From: Candidatus Zipacnadia bacterium
GTDB taxonomy: Bacteria; Armatimonadota; Zipacnadia; Zipacnadales; UBA5352
DNA: 14,259 nt
Assembly (NCBI GenBank): GCA_029820915.1
Contig: JALGUI010000082.1
Span: 1 to 14,259, forward strand
Direction of reading: 5' to 3'
Shown here piece by piece: positions 1-6,849 of the stretch. The notes under the pieces were generated by a model, which saw only the letters and a program-made list of their open reading frames with translations, was not told where the DNA came from and made no database searches. Numbering within the stretch: the first letter of the stretch is position 1; each line of letters opens with the position of its first letter. A program made the translations under genes and the position numbers.

Positions 1-236
1 GAGGGCGCCTGTCGTCCCAGGCGGTCTATGCGGTTGGGCAGGACGGAGACTGCTGCGCAGTCTCACGGCGACGGCGGTAAGCCGTTGTCGTCAGGAGGGG
101 CGGGCTTCCTAGCCCGCCCGGCCGTTCACGTTCGGCGCCCCGACAGGCGAGGGCGCCTGTCGTCCCAGGCGGTCTATGCGGTTGGGCAGGACGGAGACTG
201 CTGCGCAGTCTCACGGCCACGGCGGCAGGCCGTTGT
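1..236. repeat. 148-bp-period direct repeat with hairpins
   Basis: Positions 1-88 recur at 149-236 with three differences (70, 78 and 80 of the first copy), so the period is 148 bp and the window opens inside the array. Each copy carries a perfect hairpin with 8-bp arms GAGACTGC/GCAGTCTC and loop TGC (46-64 and 194-212). Each also carries a smaller stem ACGGC/GCCGT (71-85 and 219-233); its loop holds two of the three differences while both arms are unchanged. Between the copies lie a 9-bp-stem hairpin GGGCGGGCT/AGCCCGCCC (98-119) and another 9-bp stem, CGACAGGCG/CGCCTGTCG (141-162). No reading frame here resembles a known protein. I read this as non-coding, structured repeat DNA of unknown function. 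Confidence 0.8.
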
Positions 237-253
237 GCGTGCTCCGACGCCAT

Positions 254-397
254 CCCCCTCCGAAACGGAGGGGGACAGAGGCGGTCGAGGCGCAGCGCCG
301 AGACCGCCTCTGGGGGAGGCCCGCACCACGGCCAGCGTGCCTCTCCCCCCCGAGATCACTGCGCGCTCTCTCGCCCCTCTCCGTCCCGGAGAGGGGC
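254..397. repeat. Cluster of nested inverted repeats (non-coding)
   Basis: Three perfect inverted repeats follow each other. The first is CCCCCTCCG/CGGAGGGGG with an AAA loop (254-274). The second has 11-bp arms at 276-286 and 302-312 enclosing a second stem GGCGC/GCGCC, making a nested hairpin across 276-312. The third is GCCCCTCTCC/GGAGAGGGGC with a 5-nt loop (373-397). None is followed by a T-run, so a classical intrinsic terminator is not supported. Together with 1-236 this fills the gene-free stretch at the window start, just beyond the 3' end of the minus-strand sulfatase gene. It may be intergenic repeat debris or a transcript-end structure. Confidence 0.7.
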
Positions 398-428
398 AGA
401 CGGCGCCCGGCCTCTCCAACAGCTGAGG

Positions 429-1750
429 TCACCTACCCCGGCCCGAGCGGCCGGCGGGACTCGATCTGCTCCGCGGCCGGCGGGACTCGATCTGCTCCTC
501 CGTGCAGCCGAGCTGCCCCAGGTAGTCGAGGTAGCGCGCGTGCAGGCGCTCGGCCTCCTCGACGTGCCCGGCGATGACGTTGCTGTGCTGCGCGGGGTCC
601 GCGGCGGTGTGGTACAGCTCCGGCTCGGCGGCCGTGCCCGCGTGCTGGAGCGTCCACTCGCCGTCGTTGATGGCGTTGTAGGTCCGCCAGCCCGGCTCGG
701 CATCGATCTTCCGCGCGGTCACCGCGATCTCGCGGGCCGCCGGGCCCGAGCCGGTCAGCGCCCGCAGCACCGAGCGCCCGTGGGTGCTCGGCTGGTCACG
801 CCCTCGGGCAGGTTGGGCGCGCGCATCAGTAGCGGGATGCGCGCAACCTCATCGTAGAACTGCCAGCCCTTCTCGCGCTCGATTACCGTGTGCTTGCCGA
901 TGTAGTCGTGCTCGCCGTGGTACCAGCCGTGGTCGGAGATGAAGGCGATGGCGGTGTCGTCCCACAGCCCGAGGTCCTGGACCTTCTCGATCAAGCGGCC
1001 GATCCAGCGGTCCATCATGGTGATCGAGCCCGCGTACAGCGCGCGCACGTGCTGCAGCTCGTCCTCGGTCAGATACCCCGCGTGATCGTAGCGCGGGTAG
1101 ATGACCTCATCGCCCTGGTAGCCCGGATCGTACATGTCCACGTAGTGGCGCGGCGGCAGCCAGGGCTCGTGCACGTCGAAGGTGTCGATGAACAGATAGA
1201 AGGGGTCATGCGTCCGGTTGCGCTCCAGCCACTCGATGGCCGTCGCGAAGGTCTGCGGGGAGGGCCAGTCGCGCTCGGTCTCGCGCGCCAGGAAGTTGCG
1301 CGACCACGGCCAGACCCAGTTCTCGGGCTGGCGGAGCTTGTCCGGCGCGCAGGGAGGCTTCCACTCCCCCGGCTCGGTGCGCCAGCGGTCGGCGATGTGC
1401 CCACGGATCCACTCGATGCCGTGGAAGGCCACGTGATAGTTCATCCCCGGCGCGAGTAGCTGCGCGTGGTCGGAGATGAAGGCCGTCGTGTAGCCCTCCG
1501 AGCGCAGGCGCTGCTGCAGCGCGGTGTTGCCCGCCGCGATCGGCGCCCACCCGGTGGTGTGGAAGACGTGGTTGCTGCACATCAGGTCATGGCGCATGGG
1601 GACGGTGGGGAACGAGCCCACGAAGCAGCGGTCGAAGGTCACGCCGGCCGCGCTGAGGGCATCGAGCGAGGGTGACTGCACCCAGTCGTTCCCGTAGCAG
1701 CCGAGGTAGTCGCGCCGGAGGGTATCGCACACGATCAGGATCAGGTTCAC
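429..1750 (-). pseudogene. Sulfatase/alkaline phosphatase superfamily gene, disrupted
   Basis: The gene starts at GTG 1748-1750 behind GGAGGC. Residues 1-320 read as a sulfatase-family core: metal-site Asp9, a nucleophile loop T49-V-P-M-R53, H194 after an FDV segment, D273-H274-G, and K286. The usual formylglycine precursor is Cys or Ser in C/S-x-P-x-R. Here it is Thr, which cannot be converted, so a phosphatase/phosphodiesterase-like chemistry is possible (inference). After E316-G-V-T-S320 the frame breaks near 783-793 and continues in another frame with HGRSVL (765-782), then NDGEW and ELYHTAADP, the normal C-terminal region. About 25-30 residues usually found between these blocks are missing, so this is an internal deletion, not a single-base slip. 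A 26-bp tandem duplication (447-498) then changes the last codons. Two lesions favour a pseudogene, though assembly error cannot be excluded. Confidence 0.8.
447..498. repeat. 26-bp perfect tandem duplication in sulfatase 3' end
   Basis: Positions 447-472 and 473-498 are identical 26-mers beginning GCGGCCGGCGGGACTCGATC. Because 26 is not a multiple of three, the duplication switches the minus-strand frame. Without it, the sulfatase would end in EEQIESRRPLGPG with a stop at 433-435. With it, the protein ends in an unrelated Arg/Ser-rich tail that stops at 429. Confidence 0.9.
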
Positions 1751-1784
1751 GCCGGTTTGCCTCCCGAGTCACGGCAGTTTCGAA

Positions 1785-1805
1785 GGCGACGACAGGTACG
1801 ACAGC
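1785..1805. repeat. Dispersed 17-nt intergenic repeat, copy 1
   Basis: The 17-mer ACGACAGGTACGACAGC at 1789-1805 recurs exactly at 2975-2991 and with one mismatch at 3002-3018. The 20 nt at 1785-1804 match 2998-3017 exactly. It lies in the 91-bp gap between the MazG-like gene and the sulfatase start, with degenerate GACAGC/GACAAGC units after it. Confidence 0.75.
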
Positions 1806-1841
1806 AGTGACAAGCGGCAACGACAGCAACGCACTCCGCGG

Positions 1842-2141
1842 CTACGACCGCCCCTGGCCGCGCACGCACGCGCAGGGCGTCGCGCCGCACTTCGGGCAGC
1901 CGCGCTCGAAGCGCCGGGCGGCGTCCTCCAGGTCCACGCCGGCAAGGCTCGCGGTGGTGGTCAGCCAGGCGAGTACGTCGGAGAACTCCTCGCGCAGGCG
2001 CTCGGGGTCTTCAGCGCGCAACGCGCGGGCCAGCTCCCCGACCTCCTCCACCAGCCACATGAAGGTGCGCTCCACGCCGCGCGCGGCGTCGCGCTCGCCG
2101 TAGGTCTCGTCGATGATGCGCTGGAACTGCCCGATCGTCAT
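1842..2141 (-). CDS. MazG-like nucleotide pyrophosphohydrolase with Cys cluster
   Basis: This 99-aa protein starts at ATG 2139-2141, with GAGGTGGG about 10 nt upstream. It shows the MazG-type metal-binding signature: E32-E33-x-x-E36 in the EEVGELARAL helix, and E51/E52 and D55 in EEFSDVLAWL. Enzymes of this all-alpha NTP-pyrophosphatase family hydrolyse (d)NTPs to monophosphate and pyrophosphate in the cytoplasm, often as house-cleaning or nucleotide-pool control. The length fits the short single-domain members. The unusual part is the C-terminus: C82-P-K-C85 followed by C90-A-C92, a compact cluster that could bind zinc. The gene lies upstream of the sulfatase on the same strand with a repeat-bearing gap between them. 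The real substrate is unknown. Confidence 0.85.
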   Translation of the reverse strand: MTIGQFQRIIDETYGERDAARGVERTFMWLVEEVGELARALRAEDPERLREEFSDVLAWLTTTASLAGVDLEDAARRFERGCPKCGATPCACVRGQGRS

Positions 2142-2321
2142 GGGCCACCCACCTCGCCGGCGTGGTCTTCAGCGCTGATTTCGCGGGCGGCAGGCCCTCG
2201 GCCTCCCGGTTCTCGCGGTCGGCGACGCAGGGGGTGGGCAGTCGCGGCCCGCGCCAGGCCGTCCGAACGGAGGATTCGCGCGCACGGGGGCGAAGAAGGG
2301 AGTGTGGGAGGCATGGCGCCG
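2142..2321. other. Divergent intergenic region
   Basis: This stretch of about 180 bp separates the minus-strand MazG-like gene from the plus-strand prepilin-like gene, so promoters for both directions should lie here. I see no clear -35/-10 pair, operator palindrome or riboswitch fold. The only short element noted is GGGAGG at 2306-2311, which decides the prepilin start. Confidence 0.4.
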
Positions 2322-2975
2322 ATGCAGGTCCGGCCGGGTGCGGGCCCCCGGGTTCGCCGGGCGGCCTTCACGCTCGTCGAGCTGCTCATCGTCATCGCCA
2401 TCATCGCGGTGCTCGCGGCAATCATCCTGGCGGTGCTGCCGCAGGCGAGGGAGATGGCGCGGCGGGCGGCGTGCGTCTCGAACAGCAGGCAGCTCGTGGC
2501 CGCCGCGCGCATGTACGCCGACGACCACGACCGGCGCTTCGTGCCGGCTCTCACGCGCGGCGCGCCGCCGCCCAGCCGGGGCTACACCTGGTGCGTGCTG
2601 CTGCAGCCCTACATCGAGAACGAGGACATCCTGGTCTGCCCGAACGACCCGGAGCCGACGGCGACGGCCCAGAGCACCTGCCTGCCGCACAGCTACGGGG
2701 TCAACTACCGGCTGACCTATAACACGGCCTTCGGCTGGAGCCCGGGGGCGCTCACCAGCAAGCTCACGAACATCTCGAACCACAGCCAGACGATCCTGCT
2801 GTTCGAGATCGACGGCGAGCTTGAGCAGATGGGTGCGTCGTGGCTCCAGCACGGGCTGTCGCGCGTCAAGGCGCGGCACACCGGACGCGCGGTCTTCGGC
2901 TTCGTGGACGGCCACGCCAAGGCCTACGAGCCCGAGCAGACCGTCCAACCGGTGAACATGTGGGAGCCGGGTTAA
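2322..2975 (+). CDS. Prepilin-like protein with H-X9-DG motif
   Basis: The N-terminus is a type IV prepilin/pseudopilin signal: basic residues, then A15|F16-T-L-V-E20 with the conserved Glu at +5 of the mature protein, followed by one long hydrophobic helix (about residues 16-39). Cleavage after Ala rather than Gly is less usual but tolerated in related families. Near the C-terminus the sequence reads H-x9-D-G (RH, then TGRAVFGFV, then DG), the hallmark of the large DUF1559-type prepilin-like families of Planctomycetota, Lentisphaerota and Armatimonadota. The middle part has Cys residues in WCVLL and LVCPND. I chose ATG 2322 because GGGAGG (2306-2311) lies 10 nt upstream. ATG 2313 and GTG 2304 are in frame, but 2313 is too close to it. 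The likely role is an envelope-associated pseudopilin-like protein with unknown partners. Confidence 0.88.
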   Translation: MQVRPGAGPRVRRAAFTLVELLIVIAIIAVLAAIILAVLPQAREMARRAACVSNSRQLVAAARMYADDHDRRFVPALTRGAPPPSRGYTWCVLLQPYIENEDILVCPNDPEPTATAQSTCLPHSYGVNYRLTYNTAFGWSPGALTSKLTNISNHSQTILLFEIDGELEQMGASWLQHGLSRVKARHTGRAVFGFVDGHAKAYEPEQTVQPVNMWEPG

Positions 2976-3018
2976 CGACAGGTACGACAGCGACGACGGC
3001 GACGACAGGTACGACAGG
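2975..3018. repeat. Dispersed 17-nt intergenic repeat, copies 2 and 3
   Basis: ACGACAGGTACGACAGC at 2975-2991 and a one-mismatch copy at 3002-3018 are spaced 27 nt apart. They lie directly after the prepilin-like stop codon and before the first HEPN gene. The first copy matches 1789-1805 exactly. Simple GACGAC runs link the copies. Confidence 0.75.
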
Positions 3019-3067
3019 AACGGCAGACGGCTGGAGACGTCGAGCAGTGACTGAGGATCGGGCGCGC

Positions 3068-3451
3068 ATGAAGGACCGGACGAGGGCCTGGCTGGAGTAC
3101 GCCGAGCGGGACTTGGCGGCCGCGCGGACGCTCGTGGCTGGCGGCGACTACGCGGTCGCCCTCTTCCACTGCCAGCAGGCGATCGAGAAGACGCTCAAGG
3201 CGCTGATCACGGAGACCAGCGATGAGGAACCGCCCAAGATACATGGCCTCCTACGCCTTGCCGAGATCGCGGGCGTGGAGCTGCCGGATGCGACCATGGA
3301 GCTCGCCAGCGACCTCGAGCTCTCCTACGTCGAAAGCCGCTATCCGGACGTCGGGCTTGAGCCAGAGGTGGGCCTTGACGCGCAAATCATCGAGCACTAT
3401 GTGTCCGCCACCGAGGAGACGTGCCAATGGCTGTTGAGCAAGATCAGTTGA
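3068..3451 (+). CDS. HEPN domain protein (module 1)
   Basis: This 127-aa all-alpha protein matches the HEPN family: an AERDLAAAR helix, H34-CQQAIEKTLKAL, I-H-G-L-L-R-L, and Y-x3-R91-Y-P-D. HEPN proteins are often RNases or toxins paired with a minimal nucleotidyltransferase (MNT) antitoxin. The MNT gene follows directly and overlaps the last 25 nt here. The catalytic R-x4-6-H signature of active HEPN RNases is not apparent; the RYPD motif sits where it might be expected. Activity is therefore uncertain. I took ATG 3068, preceded by GAGG at 3053-3056. GTG 3047 with GGAG upstream is an alternative that adds seven residues. Confidence 0.85.
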   Translation: MKDRTRAWLEYAERDLAAARTLVAGGDYAVALFHCQQAIEKTLKALITETSDEEPPKIHGLLRLAEIAGVELPDATMELASDLELSYVESRYPDVGLEPEVGLDAQIIEHYVSATEETCQWLLSKIS

Positions 3452-3750
3452 GCGACCTGATCAGACGAGCGACTGACGTCCTGCGCGAGCGGATCAGGGT
3501 TTCAGCCGTGTACCTCTTCGGTTCGCACCTGAGCGGACAGACGCACGAGTACTCCGACATTGACGTGGCTGTCTTCTCACCGGATGTCGCTAAGTTGGGA
3601 ATGCTGGGACGGGCCAGGCTGGGTACGCGCGTGCGTCTGACATGCCACAGGGACCTTGAGCCCCACTTCTTCCCTGAGTTGGCGCTGCACGCCCCGCCGA
3701 AGGGGAGCTTCGCCGAGCACGTCATCAAGACCGGGAAGCGGATCGTGTGA
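3427..3750 (+). CDS. MNT-type minimal nucleotidyltransferase (module 1)
   Basis: This 107-aa protein carries the pol-beta nucleotidyltransferase signature G32-S33-x10-D44-x-D46 within YLFGSHLSGQ...SDIDVAVF, plus a possible third carboxylate D76 in DLEPHFF. In characterised HEPN/MNT systems the MNT partner neutralises HEPN, in MntA/HepT by AMPylating a HEPN tyrosine; whether that chemistry applies here is inference. ATG 3427 is favoured over GTG 3421 because GAGGAG (3413-3418) lies 8 nt from the ATG but only 2 nt from the GTG. The start lies inside the HEPN gene with a 25-nt overlap, as in module 2, which suggests translational coupling. Confidence 0.88.
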   Translation: MAVEQDQLSDLIRRATDVLRERIRVSAVYLFGSHLSGQTHEYSDIDVAVFSPDVAKLGMLGRARLGTRVRLTCHRDLEPHFFPELALHAPPKGSFAEHVIKTGKRIV

Positions 3751-3780
3751 TTTCGGCTCCGGCCAGATGGGAGCACATCC

Positions 3781-4158
3781 GTGAACGACGAGACACGTAG
3801 GTGGCTTGAGATCGCCGACGAGGACTTCGCGGCAGCCGAGGACATGCTGGCGACGGGTCACCTGGGCCACTTGGCGGTCGCCTGCCAGCAGTCACTGGAG
3901 AAGACCCTCAAGGCCATCCTCGTTGAGGAGAGCAGCGAGCTGCCACTGCGCACCCATGACCTGCCCCGTCTCGCCGATGAAGGCGATGTAGAAGTCGATG
4001 AGGAGACGGAGCGACTGCTCAGACAGTTGACGAACCTGTACTTCGCAGTCAGGTATCCAGACATGGACCGACCGGCCGATCTGACCGAAGAGGCCGCTCG
4101 CGAGCTACTCGACCGAACGCGGGAGGTGCGGGAGTGGCTGTTGACCAGGCTCGACTGA
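3781..4158 (+). CDS. HEPN domain protein (module 2)
   Basis: This 125-aa paralogue of the upstream HEPN protein has matching landmarks: an ADEDFAAAE helix, A-C-Q-Q-SLEKTLKAIL, T-H-D-L-P-R-L-A, and Y-F-A-V-R91-Y-P-D. Like module 1 it lacks an obvious R-x4-6-H RNase signature. The start is GTG 3781 with GGGAG about 7 nt upstream. It follows the first MNT gene by 30 nt and overlaps the second by 25 nt. The two modules probably arose by tandem duplication followed by divergence, since protein identity is moderate while the architecture is kept. Confidence 0.85.
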   Translation: MNDETRRWLEIADEDFAAAEDMLATGHLGHLAVACQQSLEKTLKAILVEESSELPLRTHDLPRLADEGDVEVDEETERLLRQLTNLYFAVRYPDMDRPADLTEEAARELLDRTREVREWLLTRLD

Positions 4159-4457
4159 CACAGGTCATCGAGGATGCGACCGCCTTCCTCCGCGGACGTA
4201 TCCGCGTCGCGGCCGTCTACCTCTTCGGCTCCCAACTGACCGGCAACACGCACGAGTTCAGCGACATCGATCTCGGCGTCTTCTCGCCGGACGTGCAGGG
4301 GATGGATCTGATGAGCCGCGTGCGGCTGTCCACGGACCTGCAGATGGCCTGCTCGGGCGACCTGCAGCCGCATCTCTTCCCCGAGTCGGCGCTGCATGAC
4401 CCGCCGGCGGGGAGCTTCGCCGAGCACGTGATCAAGACCGGGAAGCGGATCGTGTGA
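4134..4457 (+). CDS. MNT-type minimal nucleotidyltransferase (module 2)
   Basis: This 107-aa paralogue of the first MNT has the same length and the same positions for G32-S33-x10-D44-x-D46 and D76. It starts at GTG 4134, with GGGAGG at 4121-4126 giving 7-nt spacing, inside the end of HEPN module 2. The final 13 residues, FAEHVIKTGKRIV, are identical to module 1. The last 49 nt including the stop differ at one base (3702-3750 against 4409-4457), much closer than the rest of the genes. This suggests recent local gene conversion, or a recombination seam of the duplication. purL begins 34 nt downstream. Confidence 0.88.
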   Translation: MAVDQARLTQVIEDATAFLRGRIRVAAVYLFGSQLTGNTHEFSDIDLGVFSPDVQGMDLMSRVRLSTDLQMACSGDLQPHLFPESALHDPPAGSFAEHVIKTGKRIV

Positions 4458-4491
4458 CGCGCCCGGCAGCCGCGCCAAGAGGAGAGCCTTG

Positions 4492-6834
4492 ATGGAGCTT
4501 GACGAGGAGCTGCAGGCCGTGCTCGACGAGCAGGGCGTGGTGCTGACCGTGGGCGAGGTGCGGCGCGTCGCCGAGCTGATCGGCCGCGACCCCACCCTCG
4601 TCGAGCTGCACGTCTTCAACGTCGAGTGGAGCGAGCACTGCTCGTACAAGAGCTCGAAGGCCAGCCTCAAGCTCCTGCCCACCGATGGCCCCAACGTCAT
4701 GCTCGGCCCGCAGGAGGACGCCGGCATCGTGTTCTTCACCGAGCACGAGGGCCGGCGCTGGGGCATCGTCATCGCCCACGAGAGCCACAACCACCCGTCG
4801 CAGGTGCTGCCCAACGAGGGCGCGGCGACCGGCATCGGCGGCATTGTGCGCGACGTGGACTGCATGGGCGCGCGCGTCTTCGGCACCGCCGACCCCCTGC
4901 GCTTCGGCGACCCAACCGGCGAGAACGCCGACCGCACCCGCTGGATCGTCTCCGGCGTGGTGGACGGCATCTGGCAGTACGGCAACGCCCTCGGCGTGCC
5001 CAACCTCGGCGGCGACATCTACTTCGACGAGACCTTCGATGACAACTGCGTGATCAACGTGGTCGCTATCGGGCTCGTGGCCGAGGACGAGATCATCCAC
5101 TCGTCGGTGCCGCCCAACGCGCACGATGAGCCCTACGTGCTGATCCTGGTGGGCAAGCCCACCGACGATTCTGGCTTCGGCGGTTCGGCCTTCGCGTCCA
5201 AGATCCTGGACGAGGAGGAGCAGGCGGAGGACCGCGGCGCCGTCCAGGTGCCGGACCCGTTCCTCAAGAACGTGCTGGCGATGCGCAAGGCCAACGAGGC
5301 GGTGCGCGAGCGCGCCCGCGAGCTGGGCGTCACCATCGGCGTGAAGGACATCGGCGGCGGCGGATTCGCCTGCGGCAGCTCGGAGATCACCGCCGCGGGC
5401 GACGGCTTCGGCATCGACATCGATCTCCGGGCGGTCCACGTGGGGCTCGACGGCCTGCTGCCCGAGACCATCATGTGCGCCGAGACGCAGGAGCGCTACG
5501 TGGTGGCGGTGCCCGAGCGCTTCGCCGATGAGGTGCTGCGCATCTACAACGAGGACTGGGACCTGCCCAACGTCTACGAGGGCGCCTGCGCGAGGGTCAT
5601 CGGGCGTATCACCGAGGACGAGATGTACACCGTGCGCTTCGACGGCAGGATCGTCATCCAGGCGCCGGTGCAGGTGGTCACCAGCGGCATCGAGTACGAT
5701 CGCGAGGAGCGCGCGCGCAACTACGCCGGCGTCGAGCCGGACTTCGAGCGGCCCGCGGACCTGGGCGAGACGCTGCTGGCGGTGCTGGGCAGCAGGAACG
5801 TGTGCTCGCGCGAGTACGTCTACCGCGCCTACGACAGCGAGGTGCAGGGCAACGCGGTGCTGCGGCCCGGCGAGGCCGGGGCGGGGGTGGCGCGCCCGCT
5901 GCCTGGCTGCGACGCCGCGGTGGCGCTGGCCGTGGACGGCAACCCGAAGTACGGGCGCATCGACCCGTACTGGGGCGGCGCCAACGCCGTTGCCGAGGCG
6001 ATGCGCAACTGCGCGGCCGTGGGCGCGGCGCCACAGGCGCTGACCGACTGCCTGAACTTCGGCAACCCCGAGAAGCCCGAGCAGTTCTGGGAGTTTCGCC
6101 GGGGCGTGAAGGGCGTGGCCGACGCGGCGAGCAACCTGTGGCTGAAAGGCTACCCGGACGGCACGCCGACGCCCGTCATCTCCGGCAATGTCAGCCTCTA
6201 CAACGAGTCCGCGACCGGCAGCTCGGTGGCGCCCTCGCCGATCGTGGCCTGCATCGGGGTCATGGCCGACTTCGCGAAGGCCGTCACCGTGCAGCTCAAG
6301 CGGCCCGGCGATGCCATCTACCTGCTGGGCGAGCGCAAGGACGAGCTGGGCGGCTCGGCCTACTACGAGGTGCTGGGCCTGGGGCTCGGGCGCAACGTGC
6401 CGCAGGTGGACTGGGCGGCGGAGCGCGCCCGCATCTACGCCATCACCGATGCCATCGACGCCGGGCTCGTCGCCGCCTGCCAGGACATCTCCGACGGCGG
6501 GCTGGCGGTCGCGCTGGCCGAGATGGCCTTGGGGCCGTTCGGCCGCGGGGACGTGGGGGCGGACGTAGCAGTCGGCTCGATCCTGAACGGCCTGCGCCCC
6601 GACAGGGCGCTGTTCAGCGAATCCGGTGGGTTCGTGGTCGAGGTGCGAGAAGGCTGCGAGGAGCGGTTCGAGGCGCTGTGCGCCGAGTACGGCGTCGAGC
6701 CGATGCGCCTCGGCGAGACTTCGGAGACCGCCGCGCTCGAGATCGAGCTGGACGGCGAGGACATCATCGAGGTTCCGACGGCCGCTCTGGCCGACGCGTG
6801 GCTCGGCGGCCTGGCGCGAATTCTGCACAGCTGA
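4492..6834 (+). CDS. purL: Phosphoribosylformylglycinamidine synthase subunit PurL
   Basis: This 780-aa small-type PurL converts FGAR plus ATP and ammonia to FGAM in purine synthesis, normally with PurQ and PurS, neither of which is in this window. Visible landmarks are W46-S-E-H49-C-S-Y-K, H96-E-S-H-N-H-P-S103, GGIVRDVDCMGAR, the YGNALGVPNLGGD block, a Gly-rich K-D-I-G-G-G-G segment near 285, the KYGRIDPYWGGANAV block, ISGNVSLYNES near 563, and DISDGGLAVAL near 665. The length is a little above that of typical stand-alone PurL (about 740). ATG 4492 is preceded by GAGGAG at 4479-4484; the TTG at 4489 is less likely. The 34-nt upstream gap is too short for a purine riboswitch, and none is seen. 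Confidence 0.97.
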   Translation: MELDEELQAVLDEQGVVLTVGEVRRVAELIGRDPTLVELHVFNVEWSEHCSYKSSKASLKLLPTDGPNVMLGPQEDAGIVFFTEHEGRRWGIVIAHESHNHPSQVLPNEGAATGIGGIVRDVDCMGARVFGTADPLRFGDPTGENADRTRWIVSGVVDGIWQYGNALGVPNLGGDIYFDETFDDNCVINVVAIGLVAEDEIIHSSVPPNAHDEPYVLILVGKPTDDSGFGGSAFASKILDEEEQAEDRGAVQVPDPFLKNVLAMRKANEAVRERARELGVTIGVKDIGGGGFACGSSEITAAGDGFGIDIDLRAVHVGLDGLLPETIMCAETQERYVVAVPERFADEVLRIYNEDWDLPNVYEGACARVIGRITEDEMYTVRFDGRIVIQAPVQVVTSGIEYDREERARNYAGVEPDFERPADLGETLLAVLGSRNVCSREYVYRAYDSEVQGNAVLRPGEAGAGVARPLPGCDAAVALAVDGNPKYGRIDPYWGGANAVAEAMRNCAAVGAAPQALTDCLNFGNPEKPEQFWEFRRGVKGVADAASNLWLKGYPDGTPTPVISGNVSLYNESATGSSVAPSPIVACIGVMADFAKAVTVQLKRPGDAIYLLGERKDELGGSAYYEVLGLGLGRNVPQVDWAAERARIYAITDAIDAGLVAACQDISDGGLAVALAEMALGPFGRGDVGADVAVGSILNGLRPDRALFSESGGFVVEVREGCEERFEALCAEYGVEPMRLGETSETAALEIELDGEDIIEVPTAALADAWLGGLARILHS

Positions 6835-6849
6835 GGGAGGGGTCTGCCG

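Noticed and set aside
1..236. CRISPR array
   Set aside because: The repeat period is 148 bp with about 88 bp of repeat and internal hairpins. Only two copies are seen, no unique 30-40 bp spacers occur, and there are no cas genes.
28..577. Plus-strand frames within the 5' repeat region
   Set aside because: They read through tandem hairpin repeats, are Arg/Pro/Ala-rich and have no ribosome site or family similarity.
4458..4491. Purine riboswitch upstream of purL
   Set aside because: Only 34 nt separate purL from the preceding stop, too short for the aptamer, and no matching fold is seen.
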